Shown here piece by piece: positions 50,706 to 59,488 of a DNA stretch of 64,000 nucleotides. A program made the translations under genes and the position numbers. The notes under the pieces were generated by a model. The model had not been told where the DNA came from and searched no databases. It was given only the letters and a program-made list of their open reading frames with translations. Origin of the DNA: Abiotrophia sp965245735. GTDB lineage: Bacteria; Bacillota; Bacilli; Lactobacillales; Aerococcaceae. How positions within the stretch are numbered: the stretch's first letter is position 1; each line of letters opens with the position of its first letter. Location of the stretch: the NCBI GenBank assembly GCA_965245735.1, contig CBDFAX010000006.1, forward strand, positions 1 to 64,000. Direction: 5' to 3'.

Positions 50706-51978
50706 AGTTTTGGACGAAGCCTTCTTTGAAAAGGTGCTAGCTAATGGTTTAACCGTTCGCTTGGTACCTAAACCAGGTTACCACCGCAGTTACGGAATTC
50801 TGACGACACACTATGGTTCGGTGGATCAAGTGGTGCGACACAAGGAAACAGGAGAAGAAAAGACCATTCCTGCGGGAGCTGCCCATTTCTTAGAACACAA
50901 GATGTTTGAAGGGCAAGGAGGGCTAGATGCTTTTGCGCTCTTTATGAAGCAGGGGGCTATGGCCAATGCCTTCACCCACTACTTTCAGACTTCCTATCTA
51001 TTTTCTGCTTCCTATTATATTGAACGCAATGTCGAAACCTTGCTTGATTTTGTGCAGACGCCTTATTTCACACCAGAAGGCATCGAGAAGGAAAAGGGGA
51101 TTATCACGCAAGAGCTCTATATGTATCAAGATGATCCACTTGGGGTTTCTTATCAAGCCTTGCATCAAGCCCTCTATCCCGACCATCCTTTAGGCGTAGA
51201 TATCCTGGGAACGGAAGAAAGCATCAAGGCCACCACTTATGAAGACTTACGCTTGGCTTATGATACCTTCTACCATCCAAGCAATATGAATTTGATTGTG
51301 GTAGGGAACTTTGACCCACAAGCTTTACTCGCTGTCATTGAGGCTAATCAAGCCCGCAAAACATTTGAGCCACCTCGCTATCAAAGGGTAGTAGAAGAGG
51401 TGACAGCTCCCGTTCAGCCTAAAACTCAGCTTGAGCGGGAAATCAGTCAGCCAATTATCGAGTTGGCTTGGCGCTTTTCACCACAAAAATTATCGGGCAT
51501 AGAATTGATTCGCCAACGTATTATTGGGGAAGTCTTCTTCGAATTACTAATGGGACCTATGTCGTCAGCCTATGCTAGCTGGTACCAGCAACAGTGGGTA
51601 GATACCAATTTCTACCAGTCTTATCATTTAGACCACAAGATGCACCATTTGGCTATTCATGCCCAGAGTAATCATACATCGGACTTGATTACTGCAATCA
51701 AGGAGCTCTTGGCTAACTGGCAACATAACCCGGATTTGACTGAGGAGCAGTTGAAACAAGTGGTGACAGGGCGCATTGGTGATTTCTTACAGCACCTAAA
51801 TTCCTTGGAGTTCATTGCTTATGAACTGATTGAAGCCGTGATGGATAGTTACGAATTAGCTGATATCCTGACTTGCCTTCAGGAAATCAAACTATCAGAC
51901 CTCCAGGAATTTGGTCATCAAGTGCTTTCAGGAGCCTCAGAGGCAGTTGAGGTCCTAGTTAATCCCATAACTGAATAA
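50686..51978 (+). CDS. M16 zinc peptidase (YmfH-like)
   Basis: The catalytic partner: 430 residues with the inverted zinc motif HFLEH (H67, E70, H71) in AAHFLEHKMFEG and the distal glutamate region EKEKGIITQELYMYQDDP. A site AGGAGG inside the previous gene lies 7 nt before the ATG. The substrate is unknown; in relatives such pairs process small peptides. It stands before rodZ and pgsA, the same order as ymfH...ymfM-pgsA in Bacillus. Confidence 0.9.
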   Translation: MKKHYHKVLDEAFFEKVLANGLTVRLVPKPGYHRSYGILTTHYGSVDQVVRHKETGEEKTIPAGAAHFLEHKMFEGQGGLDAFALFMKQGAMANAFTHYFQTSYLFSASYYIERNVETLLDFVQTPYFTPEGIEKEKGIITQELYMYQDDPLGVSYQALHQALYPDHPLGVDILGTEESIKATTYEDLRLAYDTFYHPSNMNLIVVGNFDPQALLAVIEANQARKTFEPPRYQRVVEEVTAPVQPKTQLEREISQPIIELAWRFSPQKLSGIELIRQRIIGEVFFELLMGPMSSAYASWYQQQWVDTNFYQSYHLDHKMHHLAIHAQSNHTSDLITAIKELLANWQHNPDLTEEQLKQVVTGRIGDFLQHLNSLEFIAYELIEAVMDSYELADILTCLQEIKLSDLQEFGHQVLSGASEAVEVLVNPITE

Positions 51979-51983
51979 GCCGA

Positions 51984-52022
51984 GGGGCCAAGTCCTTAGT
52001 GGGACTTGGCCTTTTGATTTTC
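51984..52022 (+). terminator. Terminator after the M16 pair
   Basis: GGCCAAGTCC at 51986-51995 pairs with GGACTTGGCC at 52102-52111-style spacing (here 52002-52011), loop TTAGTG, then TTTTGATTTT. Confidence 0.9.
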
Positions 52023-52055
52023 TAGCAGAAGGTTTGTAAGTTTTGGAGAAAAAGA

Positions 52056-52085
52056 TTAACTCCCCTAGTCAGAATATGATATAAT
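52056..52085 (+). promoter_or_regulatory. Promoter of rodZ-pgsA
   Basis: TTAACT at 52056-52061, 18-nt spacer, TG-extended perfect TATAAT at 52080-52085. Confidence 0.72.
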
Positions 52086-52120
52086 ACTTCTTGAATGTAG
52101 AAAGAAAAGGATGAACGGCG

Positions 52121-53158
52121 ATGAGTGAATTAGGAACAAAATTACGCGATGCCCGCATTGAAAAAGGCTATACCTTAAATACCTTACAACAAATGACAAA
52201 AATCCAAAAAAAATACCTTGTGGCCATTGAAGAAGGACGCTTCGAAGAAATTCCTGGTAACTTCTATACTAGAGCTTTTGTAAAACAATATGCTGATATG
52301 GTAGGCCTAGATGGGGATAGTCTACTCTTAGATTATCAAAGTGAGCTTGAAGCGGTTGAACATGGTTTATCGCAATACGAAGAGCAAGAGACGGAGGAAA
52401 TGCCAAGTCGTTTGAATCGCAATCAAGCGCAATCTGAGCAATCCCTCTTAGACCGCTATGCTAAACACTTACCTGTATTAACGCTGGCTGGGGTTTTCAT
52501 TCTAGTTATGGCCTTTATTACTTGGACCATCTATTCCGTATCCCAACGTGAGCGTCAACAACAGGCCAATAACTCTAGTGCAACTAGCCTAGTATCGTCA
52601 GTAGAACCAAGTTCAGCTGCCCAACATGCTGCTAGCAGCAGTAGCGAGACTTCTTCTCAAGCTAAGATTGACGGCGCTGAATTCTTTGGCGATGTTCAAG
52701 CTAAGCGCGTTTCTGGTGAAGGAGAAGAGACCACTTACGAACTTTATGCTCCAATGTCTAGTTACAAGTTTACAGTCAAAGGTAAAAACTATGTCTGGGT
52801 TGGGGTTTACGAAGATGAGGAAATCACCATGGATACGACGGTAACTGAAGGTGAAACCTTAGATATTAAGGTCAAAGGTCAAACCCGTAGTGTCCGCATA
52901 CGCTTGGGATACCCTGAAGGGGCCGAGATTCAGGTGAATGGTAAGACTGTGAAAATCGCCAACGACTATATCACAGATTCCATTGTCTTCCGCCTACATG
53001 CCGACCAGCCAACTGGCTCAAGCACTAATGAAGCTAATCAAGGCGCTGAAAATCAACAAGGCCAAAACCAAAATCAAGCCCAAGGTCAAGGATCTTATCA
53101 AGGTCCAGCCGTTCTGGATCCAAATCGCCAACAGAACAACGATAATAATGGGCAGTAA
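52121..53158 (+). CDS. rodZ: RodZ-like membrane protein (YmfM)
   Basis: Links cytoskeleton or wall machinery to the membrane. The 345-residue protein has an N-terminal Cro-like HTH (LRDARIEKGYTLNTLQQMTK, 5-70), one membrane helix (117-140), a Ser-rich stretch, a DUF4115-type beta domain (about 185-300) and a Gln/Asn-rich tail (QGQNQNQAQGQ-like). The low-complexity tail resembles that of the LysM protein at 10171. In cocci RodZ homologues are thought to act in septal or peripheral wall synthesis. AAAGGATG precedes the ATG. pgsA follows 25 nt later. Confidence 0.88.
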   Translation: MSELGTKLRDARIEKGYTLNTLQQMTKIQKKYLVAIEEGRFEEIPGNFYTRAFVKQYADMVGLDGDSLLLDYQSELEAVEHGLSQYEEQETEEMPSRLNRNQAQSEQSLLDRYAKHLPVLTLAGVFILVMAFITWTIYSVSQRERQQQANNSSATSLVSSVEPSSAAQHAASSSSETSSQAKIDGAEFFGDVQAKRVSGEGEETTYELYAPMSSYKFTVKGKNYVWVGVYEDEEITMDTTVTEGETLDIKVKGQTRSVRIRLGYPEGAEIQVNGKTVKIANDYITDSIVFRLHADQPTGSSTNEANQGAENQQGQNQNQAQGQGSYQGPAVLDPNRQQNNDNNGQ

Positions 53159-53183
53159 GTCCTAATCAAGAGGGAGGATAGTC

Positions 53184-53765
53184 ATGAATATCGCCAATAA
53201 GTTAACGCTCTTGCGCATGCTGATGATTCCGGTCTTTATCTTCTTGGTATTAAACCATTCGGCTGACCAAGTTATGTGGTTAGGAACCGCCATTCCTATT
53301 AATCAAGTCTGGGCTGCCTTGGTTTTTGCTCTAGCAAGCTTTACGGACTTTTTAGATGGCTACCTAGCTCGTAAATATCATTTGGTAACCTCTTTTGGGG
53401 CCTTCTTCGATCCTATGGCTGATAAATTGTTAGTCATGGCGGCACTGATTTTGTTAGTTCAAGTCGGTTCTGTTCCGGGCTGGATAGTCTTTATCATTCT
53501 AGCCAGAGAATTGATGGTGACTGGTTTAAGAGTGCTGATTGCCCAATCCAATGGTAAGGTCATGGCAGCAGCCATGCCAGGAAAAATCAAAACGACAACT
53601 CAAATGCTGGCCATTATCTGCTTCTTATTGCAAGATATGGGGCAATCAGTCTGGGGCTTCTCTCTGGCTAATCTCTTGCTTTATCTCTGCCTCTTCTTCA
53701 CCATTTACTCGGGTTTGGAATATTTTTATCATGCCCGCTACGTCTTCTCTGATGGACTCAAATAA
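53184..53765 (+). CDS. pgsA: CDP-diacylglycerol-glycerol-3-phosphate 3-phosphatidyltransferase
   Basis: Makes phosphatidylglycerol phosphate, the committed step to phosphatidylglycerol, cardiolipin and the lipoteichoic acid precursor. The 193-residue membrane protein has the full CDP-alcohol motif D-G-x2-A-R-x8-G-x3-D-x3-D in DFLDGYLARKYHLVTSFGAF and following DPMADKL, with about five helices. Usually cinA and recA follow in Firmicutes; here a terminator and unrelated genes follow instead. Confidence 0.95.
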   Translation: MNIANKLTLLRMLMIPVFIFLVLNHSADQVMWLGTAIPINQVWAALVFALASFTDFLDGYLARKYHLVTSFGAFFDPMADKLLVMAALILLVQVGSVPGWIVFIILARELMVTGLRVLIAQSNGKVMAAAMPGKIKTTTQMLAIICFLLQDMGQSVWGFSLANLLLYLCLFFTIYSGLEYFYHARYVFSDGLK

Positions 53766-53781
53766 AGCCGAAAGTAAAAAT

Positions 53782-53813
53782 TAAAAGCCTGAATCTTAGA
53801 TTTAGGCTTTTTA
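53782..53813 (+). terminator. Terminator after pgsA
   Basis: AAAAGCCTGAAT pairs with ATTTAGGCTTTT around CTTAG (one wobble), then TTAG. Confidence 0.85.
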
Positions 53814-53973
53814 GTTTGCTTTTTTAGGCTAGTTTTGAGATATAACAGGAGAAGGAGGGAAGATAGGAAGCGAAATAGGTTGATTTTATACAAAATTAGT
53901 TAGGCTCACATGCCCGGTTTTTAATTATGGTTGTCTACAATATGCCTGTAACATATTTGTTATCCGCCAACCC

Positions 53974-54001
53974 TTGTAAGTTTCCGTGACTTTGATACAA
54001 T
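53974..54001 (+). promoter_or_regulatory. Promoter of the two envelope-protein genes
   Basis: TTGTAA at 53974-53979, 16-nt spacer, TG-extended TACAAT at 53996-54001. Confidence 0.72.
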
Positions 54002-54035
54002 AGGAATGAAGTAACTATCGAAAGGAAGGTGTCGT

Positions 54036-54443
54036 ATGCAACTCTGGATTTTAGTATGTATTTTACTGGTTGTAGCCATCGTCTTATTTGCCTTATCCAT
54101 TTATGTCAAAGATGACAACGTTCAGGATCAATTGGACGAGTTTACGGCTCAACAATCACAAGAATTCTATGCCATGAAGACGCGTTTAGCTGAGCTTGAA
54201 AAGGCAGCTCGTGAGCAAGAAGTTGTCAAAGTTGAAGTGCCTGAACAAACAGGTAACCACTATGTGGAAGCTGAAGCGGAACCAGCTTTAGAAGTTAATC
54301 TTGACGACGTGTCTGATTTAACTCGCGAAGAAGTAATCCGTCTCTACTCACAAGGTTACACCATGCATGAGATTTCTCACCATGTGGCCTTATCTCAAGA
54401 AATTATCCAATCCATCGTTGACGATTACATTGAGAACCGTTAA
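54036..54443 (+). CDS. Membrane-anchored coiled-coil/HTH-like protein (DUF6115/SwrB-like)
   Basis: A 135-residue protein with an N-terminal membrane helix (2-23), a coiled coil (about 30-62), an acidic linker and a C-terminal helix-turn-helix-like motif (94-132, LTREEVIRLYSQGYTMHEIS). This layout matches small Firmicutes proteins such as SwrB of Bacillus, though no motility genes are seen here, so flagellar function should not be inferred. GAAAGGAAGG precedes the ATG. The next gene begins 21 nt after the stop and also encodes an envelope protein. Confidence 0.7.
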   Translation: MQLWILVCILLVVAIVLFALSIYVKDDNVQDQLDEFTAQQSQEFYAMKTRLAELEKAAREQEVVKVEVPEQTGNHYVEAEAEPALEVNLDDVSDLTREEVIRLYSQGYTMHEISHHVALSQEIIQSIVDDYIENR

Positions 54444-54464
54444 CAGACGACAAGGAGGAATAGT

Positions 54465-55157
54465 ATGAAATTATCGCGTAACACCTTACGCTCACTGGCT
54501 GTCGGCGTCTTAGCCTCAGCAGTGGTTACGGCTGCTTTTGCCCTGTCACAAGGTCAATTGCCTGTCCAAGGTGTCAATGGGACTAACGTCTTGAACGGCG
54601 GGACAACGACAGCCAACGCTGATCAACAAGCGCGTCTTGATGCCTTATCAAGCGAAAAGTCAGCTTTGGAATCAACCCAAAACACCTTGAACGCGTCCTT
54701 AGCTTCGCTTAAGGAACAAGCTTCACGTCAAAGCAGTGAGTTAGAAGCCTTGAAGAGTCATTCAACTTCATCTTCAAGTTCAAGCAATGAATCATCAAGC
54801 ACTTCAAGCGAAGGTTCAAGCTCAAGTTCTAATGAAGCAAGCCAAGCAGACACAACAGAAGCAAGTCAAGAAGAAACTCACAATGCGGGTACTACTGGTA
54901 CTACAGCACCTAGCGATGGGCAATGGACCACTGAAGGTGGTAACTTCACTGTTAACCCAGGGGACACATCTGAAGATGTTGCTCAAAACTTGTATGATGC
55001 TGGTATTATTAGCTCACCAGATGTCTTCTTGGAAGTGGTAGATCAATGGGATTTATCAACCCTTCTGATTGCAGGGACCTATGAGTTGAATTCAGGCATG
55101 AATGTTAATACAATCGCAGAAATTTTAACTAACGGGGCCTACTACTGGCAACCATAG
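54465..55157 (+). CDS. Envelope protein with only the LysM-like module of MltG
   Basis: A 230-residue protein: N-terminal membrane anchor or signal (about 9-28), coiled coil (53-95), Ser-rich stalk (100-125) and a C-terminal module (161-224). That module aligns by eye along its length with the LysM-like domain of MltG in this window (68-131): FTVNPGDTSEDVAQNLYDAG against VTIPIGSSSKDIARLLKSQG, then LIAGTYELNSGMNVNTIAEI against LQAGHYDLSPSMDADTIIAT. The catalytic YceG domain is missing. It probably localises to, or competes for, the sites that MltG recognises. CAAGGAGG precedes the ATG. Confidence 0.78.
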   Translation: MKLSRNTLRSLAVGVLASAVVTAAFALSQGQLPVQGVNGTNVLNGGTTTANADQQARLDALSSEKSALESTQNTLNASLASLKEQASRQSSELEALKSHSTSSSSSSNESSSTSSEGSSSSSNEASQADTTEASQEETHNAGTTGTTAPSDGQWTTEGGNFTVNPGDTSEDVAQNLYDAGIISSPDVFLEVVDQWDLSTLLIAGTYELNSGMNVNTIAEILTNGAYYWQP

Positions 55158-55162
55158 TAATA

Positions 55163-55197
55163 AAGAGGTGGGGGTGAATACTCCACCTCTTTTTTTG
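55163..55197 (+). terminator. Terminator after the MltG-module gene
   Basis: AAAGAGGTGG pairs with CCACCTCTTT across GGGTGAATACT, then seven T. Confidence 0.9.
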
Positions 55198-55336
55198 TAC
55201 AAATAATGGGGAATAAGCAGATAAATTTAAAAAAGTGGCAAAATCATGAGAATAATCAGCGTCTGGACTAGAATTTTTTCTCATAATTGTGTAAAATAGG
55301 GAAGAGAGTATCTAAATTGCATTAGGAGGCGATTAA

Positions 55337-56041
55337 ATGGAAGATACAAAGAAACACCGCGTATTGATTATTGAGGATGAGAAAAACCTAGCCCGCTTCG
55401 TTGACTTAGAACTTCAGCATGAAGGCTATGAAACAGCCATCTGTCATGATGGGCGTAAGGGTTTGGAGACTGCCCTCAATCAGGAATGGGATGTCATCCT
55501 ATTAGATTTAATGTTACCTGAATTGAATGGTCTAGAAGTCTGCCGTCGCATTCGTCCCATTAAGGACACCCCTATTATTATCATGACAGCGCGTGATTCC
55601 GTTATTGACCGCGTATCTGGTCTAGACCAAGGGGCAGATGACTACATTGTTAAGCCATTTGCCATTGAGGAATTATTGGCGCGCTTGCGGGCACTCTTCC
55701 GTCGTATTGACCATAACAAGGACGAGAAGAATCAATCCCAGCAGTCATCCGTTAAATACCGCAACTTGGTTATCGAGAAGAAGGGCAGAATCGTTAAACG
55801 TGACGATCAAGTCATTGATTTGACCAAACGCGAATACGAACTCTTGCTCTACTTAATGGAAAACCTCAATACGGTTATGTCTCGTGAAGTCCTGCTAGAC
55901 AAGGTATGGGGCTACAAGACAGAAGTCGAAACCAATGTGGTGGATGTCTACATTCGTTATCTCCGCAACAAAATTGACGTGCCTGGTAAGGACTCTTATA
56001 TCCAGACTGTTCGTGGGACAGGCTATGTCATGAGAACCTAA
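55337..56041 (+). CDS. arlR: OmpR-family response regulator, ArlR/CovR-like
   Basis: A 234-residue regulator. The receiver has E12-D13 (IIEDEKN), the phosphorylated D57 (ILLDLMLPELNGLEVCR) and K in YIVKPFAIEELLAR; the C-terminal winged helix ends KIDVPGKDSYIQTVRGTGYVMR. It is most like ArlR of staphylococci and CovR/CsrR of streptococci, which control adhesion and virulence genes. TTAGGAGG is 7-8 nt before the ATG. It pairs with the kinase gene 3 nt downstream. The name rests on similarity, not on known targets. Confidence 0.9.
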   Translation: MEDTKKHRVLIIEDEKNLARFVDLELQHEGYETAICHDGRKGLETALNQEWDVILLDLMLPELNGLEVCRRIRPIKDTPIIIMTARDSVIDRVSGLDQGADDYIVKPFAIEELLARLRALFRRIDHNKDEKNQSQQSSVKYRNLVIEKKGRIVKRDDQVIDLTKREYELLLYLMENLNTVMSREVLLDKVWGYKTEVETNVVDVYIRYLRNKIDVPGKDSYIQTVRGTGYVMRT

Positions 56042-56044
56042 CCT

Positions 56045-57520
56045 ATGAAATTACCAAGTTTCCAGCTTAAACAGCCACTTTCGCTTAAATGGAAGTGGAG
56101 TATCTTGTTATTTTTAGTTTTTAATCTTATTGGGGTTGCCAGTTTGATGGGCTACCGGCACTTGAGTCAAGAACAAGCCCTCGCTGCTATTAAGGCTAAT
56201 GGCCAGATGCGCTTGGATCAAACGCAGTCTGTGCTCAAGGCAGCCAAATTAGATATTGATCGACTGGGGACCAATGCAGAGAATGCAAGGGCTGATGACT
56301 TATCACTTTTAACGGCTTTGGAAAATCCTGAAACTAGTTTGCGTCTCTATAATAGTGCCAATCAATTAGTTTATGAGACACGCCGTTTGGATGTGCCGAC
56401 TGTGGCAGCCTCGCCACAAGTGGATATCTATCCTTATAAAAAGCAACTTTTAGTCATTGGAACAGTTAGTTTGCCAGGAAGGGATGGGGCGACTGGGGGA
56501 ACCCTGCAATATATCTATCGTCCCCTTCAATATCAGGACTGGTTAGCTAAGCAACAGCAACTAAGTAATTGGGTCTTGCTCGCCATTTTAGTATTTTCCC
56601 TTGTCTTTGCCTATGGTTTAGCGCGTTATCTTTTACTTCCTTTGGAGTATCTTAATAATACGCTGGACTTGGTGGAAGAAGAGAGTTTGTCGACCATCCG
56701 GATTCGTAAACCGCGCAGTAATGACGAGTGGAGTGACTTGAACATTCACGTCAATCGCCTCCTGGACAAAATTGATGGCTATGTTCAAAATCAAAAGCAA
56801 TTTGTGGAAGATGTTTCTCATGAGTTGCGTACGCCAGTCGCCATTGTTGAAGGCCACTTGCAGATGCTCAATCGTTGGGGTAAGGATGATCCTGAGATTC
56901 TAGCGGAGTCCATTGATGCCTCCTTGCAAGAGATAACCCGCATGAAAGACCTGGTCCAAATGATGTTAGACTTATCGCGGGCAGAACATGCTGAGGTCGA
57001 CTATAAGGATGAAATGACCGAAATTTATGCTACTACTCGCCAGGTCTTCAACAACTTCGTTATGCTTTATCCTAACTTCCGTTTTTATCTGGACTCGGAA
57101 GGGGAGGACAAGGAGCTTTACGTTAAAATCTACCGCAATCATTTTGAGCAGATTTTGATTATTCTCCTGGATAACGCGGTCAAGTATAGTACCGATCGCC
57201 AAGAAATCCATATCGCGGTTAGTGCTTCCTTCACGACGGTCGAAATCGCCATTCAAGATTTCGGTGAGGGCATGAGCCAGGAAGACAAGCAAAAAGTCTT
57301 CGGACGCTTCTACCGTGTGGATAAGGCACGTTCCCGCCAGAAAGGTGGAAATGGCTTAGGACTTAGCATCGCCAAGCAATTAGTGGATAGTTATAAGGGT
57401 CGGATCTATGTGGAGAGTGTGCTCCATCATGGTTCTATCTTCTATGTAGAATTCCCAATCTTGCTGGACAAGGCAGAAATTGAGAAGAATAAGAAGAAGG
57501 TTTTAACCAAGAGTCTATAA
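56045..57520 (+). CDS. arlS: Sensor histidine kinase, ArlS/CovS-like
   Basis: A 491-residue kinase with two membrane helices (about 17-38 and 175-200) flanking an extracellular domain of some 135 residues, a HAMP domain, the HisKA domain with H259 in FVEDVSHELRTPVAIVEGH, and the HATPase domain (NAVKYSTD, DFGEGMS, GRFYRVDKARSRQKGGNGLGLSI). All catalytic motifs are intact. Co-transcribed with arlR. Confidence 0.92.
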   Translation: MKLPSFQLKQPLSLKWKWSILLFLVFNLIGVASLMGYRHLSQEQALAAIKANGQMRLDQTQSVLKAAKLDIDRLGTNAENARADDLSLLTALENPETSLRLYNSANQLVYETRRLDVPTVAASPQVDIYPYKKQLLVIGTVSLPGRDGATGGTLQYIYRPLQYQDWLAKQQQLSNWVLLAILVFSLVFAYGLARYLLLPLEYLNNTLDLVEEESLSTIRIRKPRSNDEWSDLNIHVNRLLDKIDGYVQNQKQFVEDVSHELRTPVAIVEGHLQMLNRWGKDDPEILAESIDASLQEITRMKDLVQMMLDLSRAEHAEVDYKDEMTEIYATTRQVFNNFVMLYPNFRFYLDSEGEDKELYVKIYRNHFEQILIILLDNAVKYSTDRQEIHIAVSASFTTVEIAIQDFGEGMSQEDKQKVFGRFYRVDKARSRQKGGNGLGLSIAKQLVDSYKGRIYVESVLHHGSIFYVEFPILLDKAEIEKNKKKVLTKSL

Positions 57521-57528
57521 CTTAGAGA

Positions 57529-57555
57529 GGATGGGAGGTTTCCCATCCTTTTCTC
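57529..57555 (+). terminator. Terminator after arlRS
   Basis: GGATGGGA pairs with TCCCATCC around GGTT, then TTTTCT. Confidence 0.85.
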
Positions 57556-57623
57556 ATGCCTGAATTTAAGCTGATTAGTCCTAGGGCTAGAGGATGATTT
57601 TAGCTTGGACGAGACGAAAATAC

Positions 57624-57652
57624 TTGAAAAAGGGTCCGTATTTTTATATAGT
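57624..57652 (+). promoter_or_regulatory. Promoter of yidC
   Basis: TTGAAA at 57624-57629, 17-nt spacer, TATAGT at 57647-57652. Confidence 0.72.
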
Positions 57653-57674
57653 TAGAAGGTGAAAACTTTCGGAA

Positions 57675-58646
57675 ATGAGTGAAGTAACTTTGAAAAAACA
57701 ACGTAACTGGCAATTGATGGCCCTCTTGGTCGTCGTTGTATTGATTGCATCAGGCTGTGTGTCCTATGATGCTAATGGTCAACCTTATGGGGCGGTCTAT
57801 GAATATCTGGGTAAACCAGCCGCTGCCTTTCTAGACTTCTTAGCTGGCTTCTTATTCAACAGCTATGGTTTAGCTATTATCATTGTGACCTTGCTGACAC
57901 GGGTCTTTATGTTGCCATCCTCCCTAAAAATGACGCGTGATACCATGATTAGCCAGGCTCGTATGAAGGTGGCCCAACCAGAAATCAACGAGATTCAAGA
58001 AGAAATCAATGCAAGTAAAGATCCAGCAGAGCGTGCTCGCTTACAACAAGAGTTGATGGGTGTCTACAAGAAATACAACATCAACATGCTAGGTGGTTTA
58101 TCTGGCTGCTTGCCACTGCTCTTACAAATGCCAGTCATCTCGGCTGTTTATGCCGCGATTCGGACTTCGCAAGCTATTCAAAACTCTACCTTCTTAGGCA
58201 TCCAGTTAGGGCAACGTTCAACCCTAATTGTGATTCTGGTGGTTGCTGTCTCTATTCTTCAAAGCTGGCTCATGCAAAAACAAATGCCAAGCACACCAGG
58301 TAATGAGAAGGCCGGTCAAACAAGTCAAGTTATGTTCTGGATGAACCCAATCCTCTTTGGTTGGATGACTTGGACAACAGATGCTGGTTTAGGGCTCTAC
58401 TTCTTGGCGGGGGCAGTCTTCATGATTGGGCAACAGCTCTACACTAACCATGTGGTCAAACCTAAGATTCAAGAAATCATTGACCAAGACATGGCCAACG
58501 TTCAGGCAACGCCACGCCGTCCACGTAAGGATGTAACGGCCCAAGCAACTAAGGAAGCTAACCGTAACCGTCTGGTGCCAACTAAGGAAAGCGTTGGGGC
58601 TGCAGGCTCAAAACGCCGCAATGCAGGTAAACAAACACGCCGTTAA
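57675..58646 (+). CDS. yidC: YidC/OxaA membrane protein insertase
   Basis: Inserts membrane proteins with or without Sec. The 323-residue protein starts with a lipoprotein signal ending ASGC (C28), then the conserved YidC core: five membrane segments, the hydrophilic-groove arginine in LLTRVFMLPSSLK, the coiled coil (PEINEIQEEINASKDPAER) and the GGLSGCLPLLLQMP loop. The basic tail ends GKQTRR, as in YidC2-type proteins that bind ribosomes. It is not next to rnpA or rpmH, so it may be the second paralogue. The ribosome binding site is weak (GAAGGTG). Confidence 0.92.
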   Translation: MSEVTLKKQRNWQLMALLVVVVLIASGCVSYDANGQPYGAVYEYLGKPAAAFLDFLAGFLFNSYGLAIIIVTLLTRVFMLPSSLKMTRDTMISQARMKVAQPEINEIQEEINASKDPAERARLQQELMGVYKKYNINMLGGLSGCLPLLLQMPVISAVYAAIRTSQAIQNSTFLGIQLGQRSTLIVILVVAVSILQSWLMQKQMPSTPGNEKAGQTSQVMFWMNPILFGWMTWTTDAGLGLYFLAGAVFMIGQQLYTNHVVKPKIQEIIDQDMANVQATPRRPRKDVTAQATKEANRNRLVPTKESVGAAGSKRRNAGKQTRR

Positions 58647-58652
58647 TTATAA

Positions 58653-58689
58653 GATGAGAGGCTGACAAATTTCAGCCTCTTTTTCTTTT
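58653..58689 (+). terminator. Terminator after yidC
   Basis: AGAGGCTGA pairs with TCAGCCTCT across CAAATT, then TTTTCTTTT. Confidence 0.88.
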
Positions 58690-58795
58690 GTCACAAGACA
58701 GGCTAACCTAGAAAAAAGGCTTGAGCAACATGAAATCAGATGGCCAAAAAAGTCCCTAAAAATAGGGCTAGAAACTTTTCTATTGGGGCCATTTG

Positions 58796-58804
58796 TGGTA
58801 GAAT
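58796..58804 (+). promoter_or_regulatory. Extended -10 promoter of gmk-rpoZ
   Basis: TGG plus TAGAAT at 58799-58804, with a weak TTTTCT at 58776-58781 (17 nt upstream). Confidence 0.5.
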
Positions 58805-58850
58805 AAAACTATTGATTTACTGCAAGTAATGGAAGGTATGGAGGTTCGAA

Positions 58851-59486
58851 ATGTCAGCAAGTCGTGGGTTACTCATTGTCTTATCTGGCCCGTCCGGAGT
58901 AGGGAAAGGGACAGTGCGGGCAGCAGTCTTTGCCAATAATCAGTTTCAGTATGTATACTCAGTGTCAGCCACTACACGCGCTCAGCGCCCAGGGGAAGTT
59001 GATGGCAAGGATTATTATTTTGTAAGTCGCGAAGAATTCGAGGCCATGATTCAAAATGAGGATCTACTAGAATATGCTGAATATGTCGGCAACTATTACG
59101 GCACACCAATTCAGAAAATTGAAGAGAACCTGGCTGCCGGTCATGATGTTTTCTTAGAAATTGAAGTTCAAGGTGCCATGAAGGTTAAGGAACGTATGCC
59201 AGAAGGGATCTTTATCTTCTTAGCACCACCTAACTTGGAAGAGTTAGAGTCCCGAATTACGGGGCGGGGAACAGACGCCGCTCATGTCATCCAAGAGCGC
59301 ATGGCGACAGCCAAGGAAGAAATCGAATTGATGCAGCATTATGACTATGTCGTAGTCAATGACCAAGTTCAACATGCAGTCGATAAGATTAATGCCATTA
59401 TTCAATCAGAACATCTCAAAGTCGAACGTGTAGTGGATCAAATCCGACACGACATGGAAACTTATTACGTAAAGGAGCGGATTTAG
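58851..59486 (+). CDS. gmk: Guanylate kinase
   Basis: Phosphorylates GMP to GDP. The 211-residue protein has the P-loop SGPSGVGKGTV, the GMP-binding SATTRAQRPGEVDGKDYYFV and EYVGNYYGTP segments, and the lid motif RITGRGTDAAHVIQERM. GGAGG precedes the ATG. It begins the conserved gmk-rpoZ-priA-fmt-rsmB block of Firmicutes, overlapping regulation of purine nucleotides with alarmone targets. Confidence 0.97.
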   Translation: MSASRGLLIVLSGPSGVGKGTVRAAVFANNQFQYVYSVSATTRAQRPGEVDGKDYYFVSREEFEAMIQNEDLLEYAEYVGNYYGTPIQKIEENLAAGHDVFLEIEVQGAMKVKERMPEGIFIFLAPPNLEELESRITGRGTDAAHVIQERMATAKEEIELMQHYDYVVVNDQVQHAVDKINAIIQSEHLKVERVVDQIRHDMETYYVKERI

Positions 59487-59488
59487 CC

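Noticed and set aside
54036..54443. Flagellar function by analogy with SwrB
   Set aside because: No motility gene in the window and cocci of this order are normally non-motile; only the architecture is shared.
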